Assembly: GCF_000264765.2 (NCBI RefSeq)
Contig: NZ_CP006664.1
Span: 3,756,350 to 3,820,349 of the forward strand
Direction of reading: 5' to 3'
Length of the DNA stretch: 64,000 bases
Source of the DNA: Edwardsiella anguillarum ET080813
Lineage (GTDB): Bacteria; Pseudomonadota; Gammaproteobacteria; Enterobacterales; Enterobacteriaceae
In this document: positions 36,325-46,805 of the stretch, one piece after another
Layout: each line of letters starts with the position of its first letter
Position numbering within the stretch: position 1 is the stretch's first letter
Translations under genes and position numbers: made by a program
Notes under the pieces: model-generated
Seen by the model: only the letters and a program-made list of their open reading frames with translations
The model's database searches: none
What the model was told of the DNA's origin: nothing

Positions 36325-38115
36325 CTACATGCGGAACTGGCCCACGGTATCGGCCAGCTCACTCGCCTGCCCCTGCAGCGCGGCGGAGGCCGCGGTTGAC
36401 TCCTCAACCAGGGCGGCGTTCTGCTGTACCATGGTATCCAGCTGGATCACCGCGCTGTTGATCTCACTGATGCCGCGGTTTTGCTCTTCAGCCGCATTGG
36501 TGATCTCCCCCATGATGGCGCTGACGGTGCCGACGCTGTTAACAATATCCGTCATCGTTTCACCGCTCTGGCGTACCTGGTGTGATCCGGAGGCGACGCT
36601 GGCTACGGTTGAGTCGATCAGATTTTTGATCTCTTTGGCTGCCTGGGCACTGCGCTGGGCCAGCGTTCTGACCTCGCCGGCGACAACGGCAAACCCACGC
36701 CCCTGCTCGCCGGCGCGGGCGGCTTCAACCGCGGCGTTGAGCGCCAGTATATTGGTTTGGAATGCAATGCCGTCGATGACTCCGGTGATGTCGCCGATTT
36801 TACCGGAGGCGACCTCAATCGAAGACATGGTTTCAATGACCTGTGAGATCATCTTGCCACCGCGCTGCGCTACCTGAACGGCTGAGCTAACGGCCTCATT
36901 GGCCTGCTGAGCGGAGGTCGCCGACTGCGCGACGGTTGACGAAATCTGCTCCAGCGCCGCCGAGGTCTGCTGCAGACTGGCCGCGGCTGACTCGGTTCGA
37001 CTGGAGAGGTCCTCGTTGCCGGCGGCGATTTCCCGCGCGGCAATGCGAACCGATTCACTGGTACTGTGAATAGAAACCATCACCCGGGCCAGCTTATCAA
37101 CAAACTGGTTAAATGCGCGGGCGATCTGCGAGACCTCATCTTTGCCCTGCACATCCAGTCGCTTGGTCAGATCCGCGTTGTTGCCGGCGCCGATGTTTTC
37201 CATCGCCTGGCGAATATGGAACAGCGGACGCAGCGCTCGACGCGTAACGATGCCGATCACCAGCGTGGCGAGCACGATCAGAACCAGCAGTGCAATGCAG
37301 GAGGCTAGCAGCAGTGAACGCATCCCGGCCGTGGCCTCTGTCTTATCCATGGCCACGACGGTATACCAGCTAGTTCCCGGGACCGGCATCGCCAGCAGCA
37401 GCACATCACGGCCGGAGACGATCGCCTCCACCGGTTTGCCGGAGGTTAACAGCTGGGTCAGGCTCAGGCCTGGCGCGATATTGGCCAGCGGCTTCAGCGT
37501 CAGCTGCTGATTGGGATGGGCAATAATGGTACCGTCAGCGTTGAGCAGCATGCCGAAGCTGTTTTCCGTGGGGCGGATGGATCGCACATTGGCAATTACT
37601 TTATCCATATGTACGTCGCCCTCGACGACGCCGCTGATCGGCGTGTCCTGCGGGCCGGGGGCGGCAAAGGTCACCACTAAGGTATGGGTATTCGCATCCA
37701 TATAAGGCTCGGTGACGATCGGATGCCCCGCTTTTCTGGCATTGATAAACCAGGCGCGGGTCGTGGGATCGAACCCCGGGGGAATGCTTGAGGGGTCGGA
37801 AGAGATCTCCACCTTGTTGGAGTACCCCATATCCACGCTGATAAAGCCACCGGCGTCGGCTATCTGCTTTAATAGCGGCCGGGGATCGCTGTCTCCGACG
37901 TGGGGCGTCAGCGAGGCGATCAGCGCCGTATTGTTTTCGACCCACTGGCGTACGGTGGCGGTATGGCTGGCGGTTAAAGAACTGAGGGTATGTTGAATGG
38001 CTTCTGCATTGGAGTCGCTGGCAATGCGATAATTAATCAATGTATTGACACAAAGCGACGCCGCGACAATAACGCCAGTTGTCGCGAGGATCCGTGCCCG
38101 AATGGAATCGAACAT
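36325..38115 (-). CDS. Methyl-accepting chemotaxis protein with a Cache sensor
   Basis: 596 residues. TM1 is at about 8-30, a double-Cache periplasmic ligand domain at about 35-270 ([39 protein letters not shown]), TM2 at about 278-300, a HAMP to about 355, then the signalling domain with the hairpin tip [18 protein letters not shown]. There is no C-terminal NWETF-type pentapeptide, so it depends on other receptors for efficient adaptation. Cache receptors of this type often sense amino or organic acids; the ligand here is unknown. No chemotaxis genes adjoin it. Confidence 0.92.
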   Translation of the reverse strand: MFDSIRARILATTGVIVAASLCVNTLINYRIASDSNAEAIQHTLSSLTASHTATVRQWVENNTALIASLTPHVGDSDPRPLLKQIADAGGFISVDMGYSNKVEISSDPSSIPPGFDPTTRAWFINARKAGHPIVTEPYMDANTHTLVVTFAAPGPQDTPISGVVEGDVHMDKVIANVRSIRPTENSFGMLLNADGTIIAHPNQQLTLKPLANIAPGLSLTQLLTSGKPVEAIVSGRDVLLLAMPVPGTSWYTVVAMDKTEATAGMRSLLLASCIALLVLIVLATLVIGIVTRRALRPLFHIRQAMENIGAGNNADLTKRLDVQGKDEVSQIARAFNQFVDKLARVMVSIHSTSESVRIAAREIAAGNEDLSSRTESAAASLQQTSAALEQISSTVAQSATSAQQANEAVSSAVQVAQRGGKMISQVIETMSSIEVASGKIGDITGVIDGIAFQTNILALNAAVEAARAGEQGRGFAVVAGEVRTLAQRSAQAAKEIKNLIDSTVASVASGSHQVRQSGETMTDIVNSVGTVSAIMGEITNAAEEQNRGISEINSAVIQLDTMVQQNAALVEESTAASAALQGQASELADTVGQFRM

Positions 38116-38330
38116 AATAAGCCTGCCTGTGTAGTAAGTAAGACAAATTTTAAATGGTTAGCCTTACTGATAACGGCAGAATGACATTAAACTTGAGTGA
38201 TTTTATCTAATGTAAAGAGTATCAGAGTGTTACTCATCGCGGGGAAAGAATATATAAGATTATTTTTACATTGCGCAACACTTGCCCATAGCGCCCCGGT
38301 CTCTGCGGCGTGGCTATGGGCAGGCGATGG

Positions 38331-38690
38331 TTAGCTTGCCAGGCGAGAGGTCCTGCGGCACAGTAGGCGATACTCTGACGGCGAGACGCGATACTGATTC
38401 TTGAAGATCTGACAGAATGTACTTTGGCTGGGATAGCCAAGTGCGTGGCTAATCTCCTTAATGCGCAGGTCCGTCTCTTCTAACTGCTGCAGCGAACGCT
38501 TGAGGCGTTCGAGACGAATATAGTTCGCCAGCGTCATCCCCATCGCCAGCTCAAATTCGCGGAGAAAATAAGAGCGAGAATAACCTGAAATCGCGACCAC
38601 GTCAGCGCTTTTAATTCCAAGATGAACGTGGCTGGCAATCCAGAGCTTAATGGTTGAAAAACTTTTTAAAATAAACTTATCTCTAACCAT
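38331..38690 (-). CDS. Short AraC-family regulator (MarA/SoxS size)
   Basis: 119 residues, essentially only the two-helix-turn-helix DNA-binding domain: IKSADVVAISGYSRSYFLREFELAMGM and IKEISHALGYPSQSTFCQIF with PSEYR. This is the size class of MarA and SoxS, regulated by abundance rather than by a ligand domain. It is not close enough to name. It lies 18 bases downstream of the DUF406 gene, so the two may share a transcript. Confidence 0.85.
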   Translation of the reverse strand: MVRDKFILKSFSTIKLWIASHVHLGIKSADVVAISGYSRSYFLREFELAMGMTLANYIRLERLKRSLQQLEETDLRIKEISHALGYPSQSTFCQIFKNQYRVSPSEYRLLCRRTSRLAS

Positions 38691-38708
38691 AGTGCAATAT
38701 CCTACCGT

Positions 38709-39005
38709 TTATGCGTGGCGTAGTGAAAGCTCAAAAATAACGGTTTCTGCCTGGCATGAAAAATTGAAATAGGCGTTAAGAACAAACTCCCCTTCTTTTT
38801 CAGCGATGTCGTGGGTAATGATGCAAGGGTACTCTTGCTGCGCGACGCGCTGGGCTTTAGCGGTTAACTGAGCCAGCTGTTTCTCGGCCTCATCACGGCT
38901 GGCGTAGGCTTGTGTAATGATGGTGGTGCAATTATCGTTATCGAGCACAGAGCCAATATCGATGGCACAGCCTTTGTTACTGCATTTATCGATGACGTCT
39001 TTCAT
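38709..39005 (-). CDS. YfcZ/YiiS-family (DUF406) protein
   Basis: 98 residues. Family features are Cys-containing segments near the N-terminus (CSNKGCAIDIGSVLDNDNCTT), a YASRDEAEKQLAQLTAKAQ helix, and ACEAEMLIFQL-like FSCQAETVIFELSLR at the end. E. coli YfcZ and YiiS are small cytoplasmic proteins of unknown role. The ATG at 39005 is preferred over a preceding GTG. Confidence 0.82.
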   Translation of the reverse strand: MKDVIDKCSNKGCAIDIGSVLDNDNCTTIITQAYASRDEAEKQLAQLTAKAQRVAQQEYPCIITHDIAEKEGEFVLNAYFNFSCQAETVIFELSLRHA

Positions 39006-39114
39006 CACATTGCCCTCATTATTATCAACTGTTTCTAGAGTAAAACAAATTAATAATTAACAAAAACGATTAATTATAATATATACAACCACTTTTACAG
39101 ATAAATTAATTTAT

Positions 39115-39138
39115 AAAAAAGGCCCGCCGCAGCGGACC
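39115..39138 (-). terminator. Terminator after asrC
   Basis: On the minus strand AGGTCCGC pairs with GCGGGCCT (one G-T wobble position) and runs into six T. Confidence 0.75.
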
Positions 39139-39156
39139 TGATCCCTCTTGGGCACG

Positions 39157-40164
39157 CTACACCGATTTCAGGTGGACGTTGCCGACGTAGGTGTCCTCTT
39201 GCCAATACATCCGTTCGGCGACCTGGGCGCCCGGATTCAGGGTGACGCCACGCAGCACCCGCTTTTTAAAGTCGCTGTAGCCGGCGCGATCGATCAGATG
39301 CCCCATATGCAGATACACCGGCGTGCCGTCCAGCATCTCGCGTTCAAATTCAAATATGTTGCCGATGACGGCCTGGATCACCTCTTCGGTGACCCAGTTA
39401 AGAAAGACTTTACCGACGCGCGGTGTCTTCTTACTGGTACGGCCGCCCAGGCGCACCTGGTACAGCTGCTCCGGACGCCGCTGCCAGGCCAGCGTTGGGC
39501 AGGCCAGCACGCACTCGCCGCAGCCGATGCACAGACTCTCCTGCTTGGTGGCCTTACCGTTCAGCAGGGAGAGGCAGTCGACGGCATGGTGTTTACAGGC
39601 GCGAACGCAGGCGCCGCAGCCGATGCAGCGCTCGGGGGTAAAGTTAATCCGGGCGACCCCCAGGATCCCCAGATCGGCCATGGTGGCCTTAGCGCAGTCG
39701 TTAGGGCAGCCGGCCAGCACCACCTTGAGATGATAGCGGCTGGGATAGATCAGCTTTTCCAGCCGCTGCGCCATGCCGGTGGTATCCGTATTGGCCTTTT
39801 GGCAGATGCGGTTGCCCTGACAGGCAACGATGTTACGCCCACCGATAGCCTGATAGCCGGCCTTCGGATCCTCGACCTCAATCCCGCAGGTTTCAATTTC
39901 AATCTCGCGGATAAAGGGCTCCAGTGCGGCGTTAACCTTGTCCATGTCCTCATAGCGAATACCGGGCATCGCCAATTTTTGGCGGGTCGTCAGGTGAATC
40001 AGCCCGTTGCCATACTCTTCGGCGATTTGCTGGGCTACGCTCAGCAGACGTGCGGGCAGGATCCCCCCGGGGATCCTGACGCTGACCATGGCCTCAGAGC
40101 GTACCTTGGAGAAACGGTATTCATTCAGCGCCCGAGCGCGGTAAATATCGACATCGATACTCAT
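39157..40164 (-). CDS. asrC: Anaerobic sulfite reductase subunit C (catalytic)
   Basis: 335 residues. Sirohaem and 4Fe-4S sulfite reductase reducing sulfite to sulfide. The N-terminal sulfite/nitrite reductase half-domain (TTRQKLAMPGI) is followed by the cofactor motifs CQGNRICQK and CPNDCAKA, then a ferredoxin insert with CIGCGACVRACKHHAV and CIGCGECVLACP. It is the last gene of asrABC, 11 bases after asrB. Dissimilatory sulfite reduction fits the H2S-positive phenotype known for Salmonella and Edwardsiella. Confidence 0.96.
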   Translation of the reverse strand: MSIDVDIYRARALNEYRFSKVRSEAMVSVRIPGGILPARLLSVAQQIAEEYGNGLIHLTTRQKLAMPGIRYEDMDKVNAALEPFIREIEIETCGIEVEDPKAGYQAIGGRNIVACQGNRICQKANTDTTGMAQRLEKLIYPSRYHLKVVLAGCPNDCAKATMADLGILGVARINFTPERCIGCGACVRACKHHAVDCLSLLNGKATKQESLCIGCGECVLACPTLAWQRRPEQLYQVRLGGRTSKKTPRVGKVFLNWVTEEVIQAVIGNIFEFEREMLDGTPVYLHMGHLIDRAGYSDFKKRVLRGVTLNPGAQVAERMYWQEDTYVGNVHLKSV

Positions 40165-40175
40165 TATTGGCTCCT

Positions 40176-40994
40176 TCAGTCAACCATGGCGCGAGCGTCG
40201 GCATAGTTAAACACCGGCCCATCGACACAGATATAGACATCTCCCATGCGGCAGTGGCCGCACTTGCCGACAGAGCAGGCCATGCGACGCTCATAGTCGA
40301 CCCAAATCTGCTCATCCCGCAGGCCATTTTCCTGCAGCATGGCGACCGTCGCCCGGATCATCACCGGCGGCCCGACCACGATGGCCTGGATCTCCTCCGG
40401 TGCGCTGAAGTCCAGGTACGGCAGATGGTCGGTCACCCGCCCCAGGTGATAATATTCGGCGATGGTGTCGCCCTCATCCAGGGTCAGGCACAGGTTGTGC
40501 CGGCTGCGCCAGAAGTCGAGCTCGCGTTTGTACAGGATGCTGTCCTGATTCTTATAGCCCAAGATCATATCCAGGCTTTTTACCTGCTGCGGATGCTCGC
40601 AAAAATGACGCATCAGCCCTTTTACCGGCGCTACGCCGGTGCCGCCGGCGACCACGATCAGGCGCTTATCGTAAAACTGGCTCAGGTCATAGCCGTTACC
40701 GTAGGCGCCGCGCAGCCAGACCTTATCGCCGATCTGCAGCGCAAACAGCGCATCGGTCACGTGCCCTACCCGGCGGATCAGCAGATCAACCCAGCCATCG
40801 CCATAGTCGGAAACGGATATCGGCGCCTCGCCGACCAGCGGCAGAGAGACCTCCACAAACTGGCCATAGTGCAGCGGAAAGTCGCAGGCAACGCGAAAGT
40901 TCCACTCCAGCGCCGTATGTTTCTCAATCTCCAGAATCGGGTATGCCGCCGGCAGCAGCACCTGGTGACGATGTTCACAGTTACCGTTACACAT
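40176..40994 (-). CDS. asrB: Anaerobic sulfite reductase subunit B (flavin reductase)
   Basis: 272 residues. FAD- and NADH-binding domain of the ferredoxin-reductase type: FAD motif near [13 protein letters not shown], the nucleotide loop [18 protein letters not shown], and a C-terminal 2Fe-2S-type Cys cluster ([23 protein letters not shown]). It takes electrons from NADH and passes them to AsrA/AsrC. Its start overlaps the asrA stop as TAATG. Confidence 0.96.
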   Translation of the reverse strand: MCNGNCEHRHQVLLPAAYPILEIEKHTALEWNFRVACDFPLHYGQFVEVSLPLVGEAPISVSDYGDGWVDLLIRRVGHVTDALFALQIGDKVWLRGAYGNGYDLSQFYDKRLIVVAGGTGVAPVKGLMRHFCEHPQQVKSLDMILGYKNQDSILYKRELDFWRSRHNLCLTLDEGDTIAEYYHLGRVTDHLPYLDFSAPEEIQAIVVGPPVMIRATVAMLQENGLRDEQIWVDYERRMACSVGKCGHCRMGDVYICVDGPVFNYADARAMVD

Positions 40995-42043
40995 TATTCC
41001 TGCTCCTCCTGCAGCACCCGGGCGACTTCAGCACTCATCTTATTAATAATATTTGAAAATTTTATATACTGCGGGCAGCGATCGTCGCAGCGGCCGCAGC
41101 CGACGCACATATGCTCCCCCTCCTGGGCACGGGCGCGGTAGTCGTTGACCTTATGCAGTGCGCGGAAGCGCAGACGCTCGCTGACCTTGTCGCGGAAGTG
41201 GTGGCCACCGGCCATATCGGTAAATCCGGCCACCATACAGCTGGCCCACTGACGACGGCGCTCGCCGCGCTGTGGATTTTCGGCATAGGCGACATCGAAG
41301 AGGCTGTAGCAGGTACAGGTTGGGCAACCGGTGGTGCAGCGGCCGCAGCCGATGCAGCGGTGCTGGTAGTCATCCCACAGAGGACTCTGCTGTAGGATTT
41401 GGCGCACGCGCTTAGGGTCATCGCATACCTGGTCCGGGGTGACCACGTTCTCTGAGTTCTCGCTGACGAACCCAGCGCGGTAGTTACACGCCTGCCCCAG
41501 CCCGGAAAAGGCGGCCTCTAGCGCCGGATCGGTGATCTCGACGTTCACCCCCTGCTCATCAAAACGCATCGCGGCGCTGTAGCTGTCAGTTCGGTTGGTT
41601 CCCATGGAAACGCAGAAGCAGTTTTCAAAGCTGGATGCGCACTCCATCAGCACAAACTTGATGCTGTCGCGCACTAATGCGTAGCTGTAGTCGGCATTAT
41701 TGCCGTTCTTCAGATACATATAGTCAAGGCGGCTCATGGCATTAATATCACAGGCGCGCGCCAGGATCAGACGTGGACGGCGATCGACATCGGCAATCTG
41801 AATCACATCGTTATCGAAGTGAAACAGTGTCTCGGTAATCGGGGATATAATCGTGCTGGGTGCCATATGGGACTTTTCCTGCCAGACAATATCCCGCCAG
41901 CGAGTCACCTCCTGGTAGACGATATTATCAGTATCAGAAAAGCGTCCGCCGCGATACTCCGCCACCGGCGCATAAACCCGGTAGTGGCTGCGCAGGCGCG
42001 TCAGCGCCGCGTCGGCGTCGGCTTCAGACAAACGAAGTGACAT
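40994..42043 (-). CDS. asrA: Anaerobic sulfite reductase subunit A (ferredoxin-like)
   Basis: 349 residues, first gene of the operon. Two 4Fe-4S motifs near the C-terminus ([14 protein letters not shown] and [15 protein letters not shown]) carry electrons between AsrB and AsrC. In Salmonella this operon is induced without oxygen and by sulfite; I could not find a clear FNR box in the 274 bases upstream. A GGAGAAG ribosome-binding sequence precedes the ATG at 42043. Confidence 0.95.
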   Translation of the reverse strand: MSLRLSEADADAALTRLRSHYRVYAPVAEYRGGRFSDTDNIVYQEVTRWRDIVWQEKSHMAPSTIISPITETLFHFDNDVIQIADVDRRPRLILARACDINAMSRLDYMYLKNGNNADYSYALVRDSIKFVLMECASSFENCFCVSMGTNRTDSYSAAMRFDEQGVNVEITDPALEAAFSGLGQACNYRAGFVSENSENVVTPDQVCDDPKRVRQILQQSPLWDDYQHRCIGCGRCTTGCPTCTCYSLFDVAYAENPQRGERRRQWASCMVAGFTDMAGGHHFRDKVSERLRFRALHKVNDYRARAQEGEHMCVGCGRCDDRCPQYIKFSNIINKMSAEVARVLQEEQE

Positions 42044-42317
42044 AATGACTTCTCCATGTTAATTGTATGGATTTTCTGAATATGAATATATAACGCCTGC
42101 GCGACGTCGACTTACGCGAAATGCGAATTAGCGATAAAGTAAAAAGAGGTAAATGAAATTTATCTTATGAAAACAATAAATTATTTTATTTTCGCGCGAT
42201 GGCAGCGGTAGATAGACAGTCAGAAATGCAAGTCAGATCGCATTTTTGGCGGGAGATCTCTCCCGCCGAGGGGTAAATAAAATGAAAATAATTGGTTATT
42301 TTACGGATATTCCAGAA

Positions 42318-44282
42318 TTATCTTTGCTTTCCTGGCAGCGTTTTTAGCAGCTCATCCGGTGTAATGGCGCCCAATACGCTCCCCGGCAGCGCCATTTTAA
42401 GCACGTGGGGTTTAATCTTGCCAATAACCTGCATTTCACAGTGTTTACAGTCAAACTTCAGCGTCAGTAGCTCATCCTGGTACACCAACTGCATCGGCGA
42501 CGCCCTTCCCTTAACGCCCTGGCTCCCTTTCGCCTGCTTGGGGCAGAGGTTAAACGCAAAGCGTAGGCAGTGCTTGGTGATCATAACCGGAACCTCGCCC
42601 TTCTCCACGTGCGCCTCATAGGCGGCGTCGATCAGGGTGACGCCATGCCGGTGATAAAACTCACGGGCCAGTCGGTTATACACATTGTCCAGATAGGTCA
42701 GATGGCTCTGCGGATACTGCGGCGGCGGCGTCAGCGCGGCCCTGCGCCGCAGACGCTTGTCCTGGCAGGCCCGGGCCTGATCCAGCCGCTCGATGGCTTC
42801 GCGGCGCAGCTGGTTCAGCTGGCTGTTGGGGACAAAATAGGGCTCTGCCAGCGCAATCTCGACCTCATCGGCCTGATACAGGGTTTGTCCCAGCTTGCTT
42901 AGCCCCTCGCGCAGCCCCTGCAGCGCCCGCTCGGCCTGGCGCGCCGGTTCAAAGTGACCCGTCAGAGAGTGACTAACGCTGACGCCATCCTCACAGGTGA
43001 GCGTCAACTGCAGCCGCTGTGCCGAGCCGCTTAAACGCAGCTTCAGGCCGACGCGGCGCTCGCTGGAGCTCTTCAGCAGCGTCTGCTGCCAATCGTGGTC
43101 TAGGTTACGGTTCAGGGGATGGGGCAACCGCAGCGTAGCCAGCGCCGGCGGCATTTCGTTAGGCCAGATACGGTAGCGCCCCTCGCCCCGCGCCTCTACG
43201 GTATTGGCCCGCAGCCCGACGATATCTCGCTTCACCTGTACGTTCAGTCCATCGCCGTTGTGCAGCGCCTCGTGGACGCTGACATCCAGGTGCCCGGCGG
43301 CAACGGCGGCAACCTCACCGATGGGAACCCCGATAAATTTGGGCGACTCAAACGCGCCGATATCCATTTGTCGCTCACGCACAAAGTAGTCGGTGCTGCC
43401 GCGGTGAAAGGTCTTGTCCGGCGACGGCGTAAAAAAGTGACGGGTGCGGCCCAGGGAGGCGCGGCTCAGGTCTGGCCGCTGCTCCAGGATAGCGTCCAGG
43501 CGCTGGCGATAGTAGGCCGTGATGTTTTTCACATAGCTCATATCCTTGTAGCGCCCCTCAATCTTAAAGGAGCGCACGCCGGCATCGATCAGCGCCGTCA
43601 GGTTGTCGCTTTGGTCGTTATCCTTGAGCGACAGCAGATGCTTCTCATAGGCGACGACGCGCCCCTGCTCATCTTTCAGGGTATAGGGTAAACGACAGGC
43701 CTGGGAGCAGTCGCCGCGGTTAGCGCTGCGCCCGGTCTGGGCATGAGAGATATAGCACTGCCCGGAATAGGCTACGCACAGCGCGCCGTGGATGAAGAAT
43801 TCGATATTGGCATCGATACTGTCGCGGATAGCGGCGATCTGCGGCAGGCTCAGCTCGCGGGCTAGCACGATCTGGGAGAAGCCGGCCAGGGATAGGAAAC
43901 GGGCCTTCTCCACGCTGCGGATATCGCATTGGGTGCTGGCATGTAAATCGATGGGGGGAATGTCCATTTGCAGGATCCCCATGTCCTGCACGATCAGCGC
44001 ATCCACGCCGGCGTCGTAGAGACGGTGGATCAGGCTGCGCGCTGGCTCCAGCTCATTATCGTGCAGTATGGTATTGAGCGTAACGAAGATTTTGGCGCCA
44101 TAGCGGTGGGCAAAATCGCTCAGGGCGGCGATATCACTCAGGGAGTTACCGGCGTTATGGCGCGCGCCAAAGCTGGGTCCGCCGATATAAACCGCATCGG
44201 CGCCGTGCAGAATGGCCTCACGGCCGATGGCCGCCTCGCGGGCGGGACTGAGGAGTTCAAGCTTGTGTGTGGGTTGGCGCAT
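42318..44282 (-). CDS. rlhA: RlhA (YdcP), 23S rRNA C2501 hydroxylation factor, peptidase U32 family
   Basis: 654 residues, against 653 in E. coli. RlhA makes 5-hydroxycytidine at C2501 of 23S rRNA using prephenate-derived chemistry. U32 family motifs include ELLSPAREAAIGREAILHGAD, HGALCVAYSGQCYIS and SANRGDCSQACRLPY, followed by SFKIEGRYKD; the Cys cluster is thought to bind Fe-S. The C-terminal region CPKQAKG...KFDCKHCEM adds further Cys. It is the last of the minus-strand genes before the divergent fnr. Confidence 0.93.
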   Translation of the reverse strand: MRQPTHKLELLSPAREAAIGREAILHGADAVYIGGPSFGARHNAGNSLSDIAALSDFAHRYGAKIFVTLNTILHDNELEPARSLIHRLYDAGVDALIVQDMGILQMDIPPIDLHASTQCDIRSVEKARFLSLAGFSQIVLARELSLPQIAAIRDSIDANIEFFIHGALCVAYSGQCYISHAQTGRSANRGDCSQACRLPYTLKDEQGRVVAYEKHLLSLKDNDQSDNLTALIDAGVRSFKIEGRYKDMSYVKNITAYYRQRLDAILEQRPDLSRASLGRTRHFFTPSPDKTFHRGSTDYFVRERQMDIGAFESPKFIGVPIGEVAAVAAGHLDVSVHEALHNGDGLNVQVKRDIVGLRANTVEARGEGRYRIWPNEMPPALATLRLPHPLNRNLDHDWQQTLLKSSSERRVGLKLRLSGSAQRLQLTLTCEDGVSVSHSLTGHFEPARQAERALQGLREGLSKLGQTLYQADEVEIALAEPYFVPNSQLNQLRREAIERLDQARACQDKRLRRRAALTPPPQYPQSHLTYLDNVYNRLAREFYHRHGVTLIDAAYEAHVEKGEVPVMITKHCLRFAFNLCPKQAKGSQGVKGRASPMQLVYQDELLTLKFDCKHCEMQVIGKIKPHVLKMALPGSVLGAITPDELLKTLPGKQR

Positions 44283-44823
44283 GCGGTTACCGTGGTTAGT
44301 CTCTGAAACGGCGCTATTGTAGTCGCGCCGGACACAGTTACAAGGCTAGCGCTGTGAATTTCTTATCCGCGTCGCCCGCGCCGGCCGCCGTTAGGCTCAC
44401 CGCTGCGCTATTTTTTCGGCGCCCCGGCGTGCTATTATAAACAAATTACTTACTTAAATGGCGCTGCGCCGCTTTATTTATTTGTGTGATTTTATTCTTG
44501 CCCGCGCTGTAATTTTTAATTTCCGCTCCGATCGTTCCCTCCGCGCCAAGCCCCGCGTCGTCTCGCTCTGCGCGTATTTTTACGCCGCCATCCCCGCCGT
44601 GGCTAACACGATATCAACAGGAAAAATCATAGCACTAACATAATTAATGGCGCTAACCATATTATCGTGACAATGTCACCAATAAATAATGTGCTATACA
44701 TCACAGCTTATACACGAAACGTGCCTTAATTCGCATCCCCAAATCTGGATCAACAATAGGGTTTATTATCCCCCGTAAAAGATGTTAAAATTGACCGATA
44801 TCAATATTATTTAGGCAACACCT
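44283..44823. other. Divergent intergenic region between rlhA and fnr
   Basis: About 540 bases, the later part AT-rich. It contains the fnr promoter and FNR box (44791-44804). In E. coli ogt and abg genes lie upstream of fnr; none is present here. A 61-codon frame at 44458-44643 has no family features and no good start signals. Confidence 0.6.
44791..44804. promoter_or_regulatory. FNR box in the fnr promoter
   Basis: TTGACCGATATCAA matches TTGAT-N4-ATCAA at all but one position and ends 19 bases before the fnr ATG. E. coli fnr has an equivalent site through which FNR represses its own synthesis. Confidence 0.82.
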
Positions 44824-45582
44824 ATGATTCCGGAAAAACGTGTCATTCGCCGTATCCAGTCTGGTGGTTGTGCGATCCACTGTCAGGATTGCAGCATCAG
44901 CCAGCTGTGTATCCCGTTTACGCTTAATGAGCATGAGCTGGATCAGCTCGACAACATCATTGAGCGTAAAAAGCCGATTCAGAAAGGTCAGGCGCTGTTT
45001 AAGGCGGGGGATGAACTGAAGTCGCTGTACGCGATCCGCTCCGGAACCATTAAGAGTTATACCATCACCGAACAGGGTGACGAGCAGATCACGGCGTTTC
45101 ACCTGGCGGGCGACCTGGTGGGGTTTGACGCCATCGGCGCGCAGATGCATCCCAGCTTTGCCCAGGCACTGGAAACCTCCATGGTGTGCGAGATCCCCTT
45201 TGAAACGCTGGACGACCTGTCCGGTAAAATGCCCAGTCTGCGTCAGCAGATGATGCGCCTGATGAGCGGCGAAATTAAGGGCGATCAGGACATGATCCTG
45301 CTGCTCTCCAAGAAGAATGCCGAAGAGCGTCTGGCCGCCTTTATCTATAACCTGTCGCGGCGCTTTGCCCAGCGGGGCTTCTCACCGCGTGAATTCCGCC
45401 TGACCATGACCCGCGGCGACATCGGGAATTATCTTGGCCTGACGGTAGAGACTATCAGCCGTCTGCTGGGACGCTTTCAGAAAAGCGATATTCTCAGCGT
45501 AAAGGGTAAATATATTACGATTCAAGATATTGATGCGTTGGCCCATCTGGCCGGTAATCCGCGTACGCCCTGCGGCGAATGA
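44824..45582 (+). CDS. fnr: Fnr, oxygen-sensing global regulator
   Basis: 252 residues. The four cluster ligands sit as in E. coli (Cys20, Cys23, Cys29, Cys122), binding the O2-labile 4Fe-4S cluster that drives dimerisation. The cAMP-receptor-like beta-roll is followed by the DNA-recognition helix in [13 protein letters not shown], with Glu, Ser and Arg contacts. It is followed by a terminator and uspE, the E. coli order. Several genes in this window are known or plausible FNR targets. Confidence 0.97.
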   Translation: MIPEKRVIRRIQSGGCAIHCQDCSISQLCIPFTLNEHELDQLDNIIERKKPIQKGQALFKAGDELKSLYAIRSGTIKSYTITEQGDEQITAFHLAGDLVGFDAIGAQMHPSFAQALETSMVCEIPFETLDDLSGKMPSLRQQMMRLMSGEIKGDQDMILLLSKKNAEERLAAFIYNLSRRFAQRGFSPREFRLTMTRGDIGNYLGLTVETISRLLGRFQKSDILSVKGKYITIQDIDALAHLAGNPRTPCGE

Positions 45583-45603
45583 ACGCCCGCTGCGAATAAA
45601 GAA

Positions 45604-45626
45604 GACGGCCTGCGGGCCGTTTTTTA
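45604..45626 (+). terminator. Terminator after fnr
   Basis: ACGGCC-TGC-GGGCCGT hairpin followed by six T. Confidence 0.85.
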
Positions 45627-45771
45627 GTGTCACCCTCCCTGCCCAGGCCTCCCTCGATTATATTTTCTGATTTGTTGCTCGTCGGCATTTTCCTTATCTA
45701 TTCTATTGTATGGTGAATGGTGAAGTTCGCGTAAAAACACGTTAATGATGAGGCAGTAAAGGAGAGTCCAT

Positions 45772-46731
45772 ATGGCCCAATATCAGAAAATACTGGTGGC
45801 TATCGATCCGAACCAAAACGATCAGCCAGCGCTACGGCGCGCGGTATACCTGGTGCAGCGTAACGGCGGCCAGATCCTGGCATTTTTGCCTATCTACGAT
45901 CTCTCCTACGAGATGACGACCCTGCTGTCGCCCAGCGAGCGGGTGACCATGCGCCAAGGCGTCGTCAGCCAGCGCACCGCCTGGATCCGCGAGCAGTGCC
46001 ACTACTATCTTGAGGCGGGTATTTCCATTGAGATTAAGGTGATCTGGCATAATCGCCCGTTCGAGGCCATCATCCAGGAGGTGATCCGCGGCGGTCACGA
46101 TCTGCTGCTGAAGATGGCTCACCAGCACGATCGGCTGGAGTCGGTCATTTTTACCCCCACCGACTGGCATCTGCTGCGCAAATGCCCCTGCCCGGTATGG
46201 ATGGTGAAGGATCAGCCCTGGCCGGAGAATGGCGTGGCGCTGGTTGCGGTGAACCTCTCCAGCGAGGAGCCCTATCACGATCCGCTGAATATCAAGCTGG
46301 TACGGGAGACGCTGGCGCTGGCGGAGAAGGTGAACCAGACGGCGGTTCACCTGGTGGCGGCCTATCCGGTGACGCCGATCAATGCTGCTATCGAAATTCC
46401 AGACTTTGATCCGCGTATCTACAACGAGGCCATTCGCGGCCAGCATCTGGTCGCCATGAAGGCGCTGCGGCAGAAGTTTTCGATCCCAGAGACGCAGACC
46501 CACGTAGAGAAAGGACTGCCGGAGGATGTGATCCCCGCGGTCGCCGCCCGGCTCAATGCCGGCGTGGTGGTGCTCGGCACCCTGGGGCGCACCGGTATTT
46601 CCGCGGCGTTTATCGGCAATACGGCGGAACATGTGATCGATCATCTGAAATGCGACCTGCTGGCGATTAAGCCGGACGGCTACGCCTCGCCGCTGGAGGT
46701 GGACTGCGAAGATGAGCACGATGACGAGTAA
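45772..46731 (+). CDS. uspE: UspE, tandem universal stress protein
   Basis: 319 residues, two Usp domains (about 1-150 and 155-310). The second carries the nucleotide-binding-like pattern [20 protein letters not shown]; the first is degenerate. E. coli UspE supports DNA-damage resistance, motility and aggregation, and also lies directly after fnr. An AGGAGAG ribosome-binding sequence precedes the ATG at 45772. The acidic C-terminus (DCEDEHDDE) is typical. Confidence 0.95.
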   Translation: MAQYQKILVAIDPNQNDQPALRRAVYLVQRNGGQILAFLPIYDLSYEMTTLLSPSERVTMRQGVVSQRTAWIREQCHYYLEAGISIEIKVIWHNRPFEAIIQEVIRGGHDLLLKMAHQHDRLESVIFTPTDWHLLRKCPCPVWMVKDQPWPENGVALVAVNLSSEEPYHDPLNIKLVRETLALAEKVNQTAVHLVAAYPVTPINAAIEIPDFDPRIYNEAIRGQHLVAMKALRQKFSIPETQTHVEKGLPEDVIPAVAARLNAGVVVLGTLGRTGISAAFIGNTAEHVIDHLKCDLLAIKPDGYASPLEVDCEDEHDDE

Positions 46732-46756
46732 GCCGACGGCACCTCGCCCTTAAATG

Positions 46757-46790
46757 AAAAAAGCGCCCCACATAGGGGCGCTTGCGTTTT
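46757..46790. terminator. Bidirectional terminator between uspE and pntB
   Basis: AAGCGCCCC pairs with GGGGCGCTT around a short loop; A-rich on the left and T-rich on the right, so it can serve both convergent genes. Confidence 0.82.
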
Positions 46791-46805
46791 CATCCCGACG
46801 ACCCT

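Noticed and set aside
40167-41141. A plus-strand 324-residue frame opposite asrB
   Set aside because: Antisense shadow of asrB, which has clear flavin and iron-sulfur motifs.
42044-42317. Expected FNR box upstream of asrA
   Set aside because: I could not find TTGAT-N4-ATCAA or a one-mismatch form in this stretch, so I did not call one although anaerobic control is likely.
44458-44643. Possible small gene in the rlhA-fnr gap
   Set aside because: Arg- and Phe-rich sequence, no ribosome-binding site and no family; treated as noncoding.
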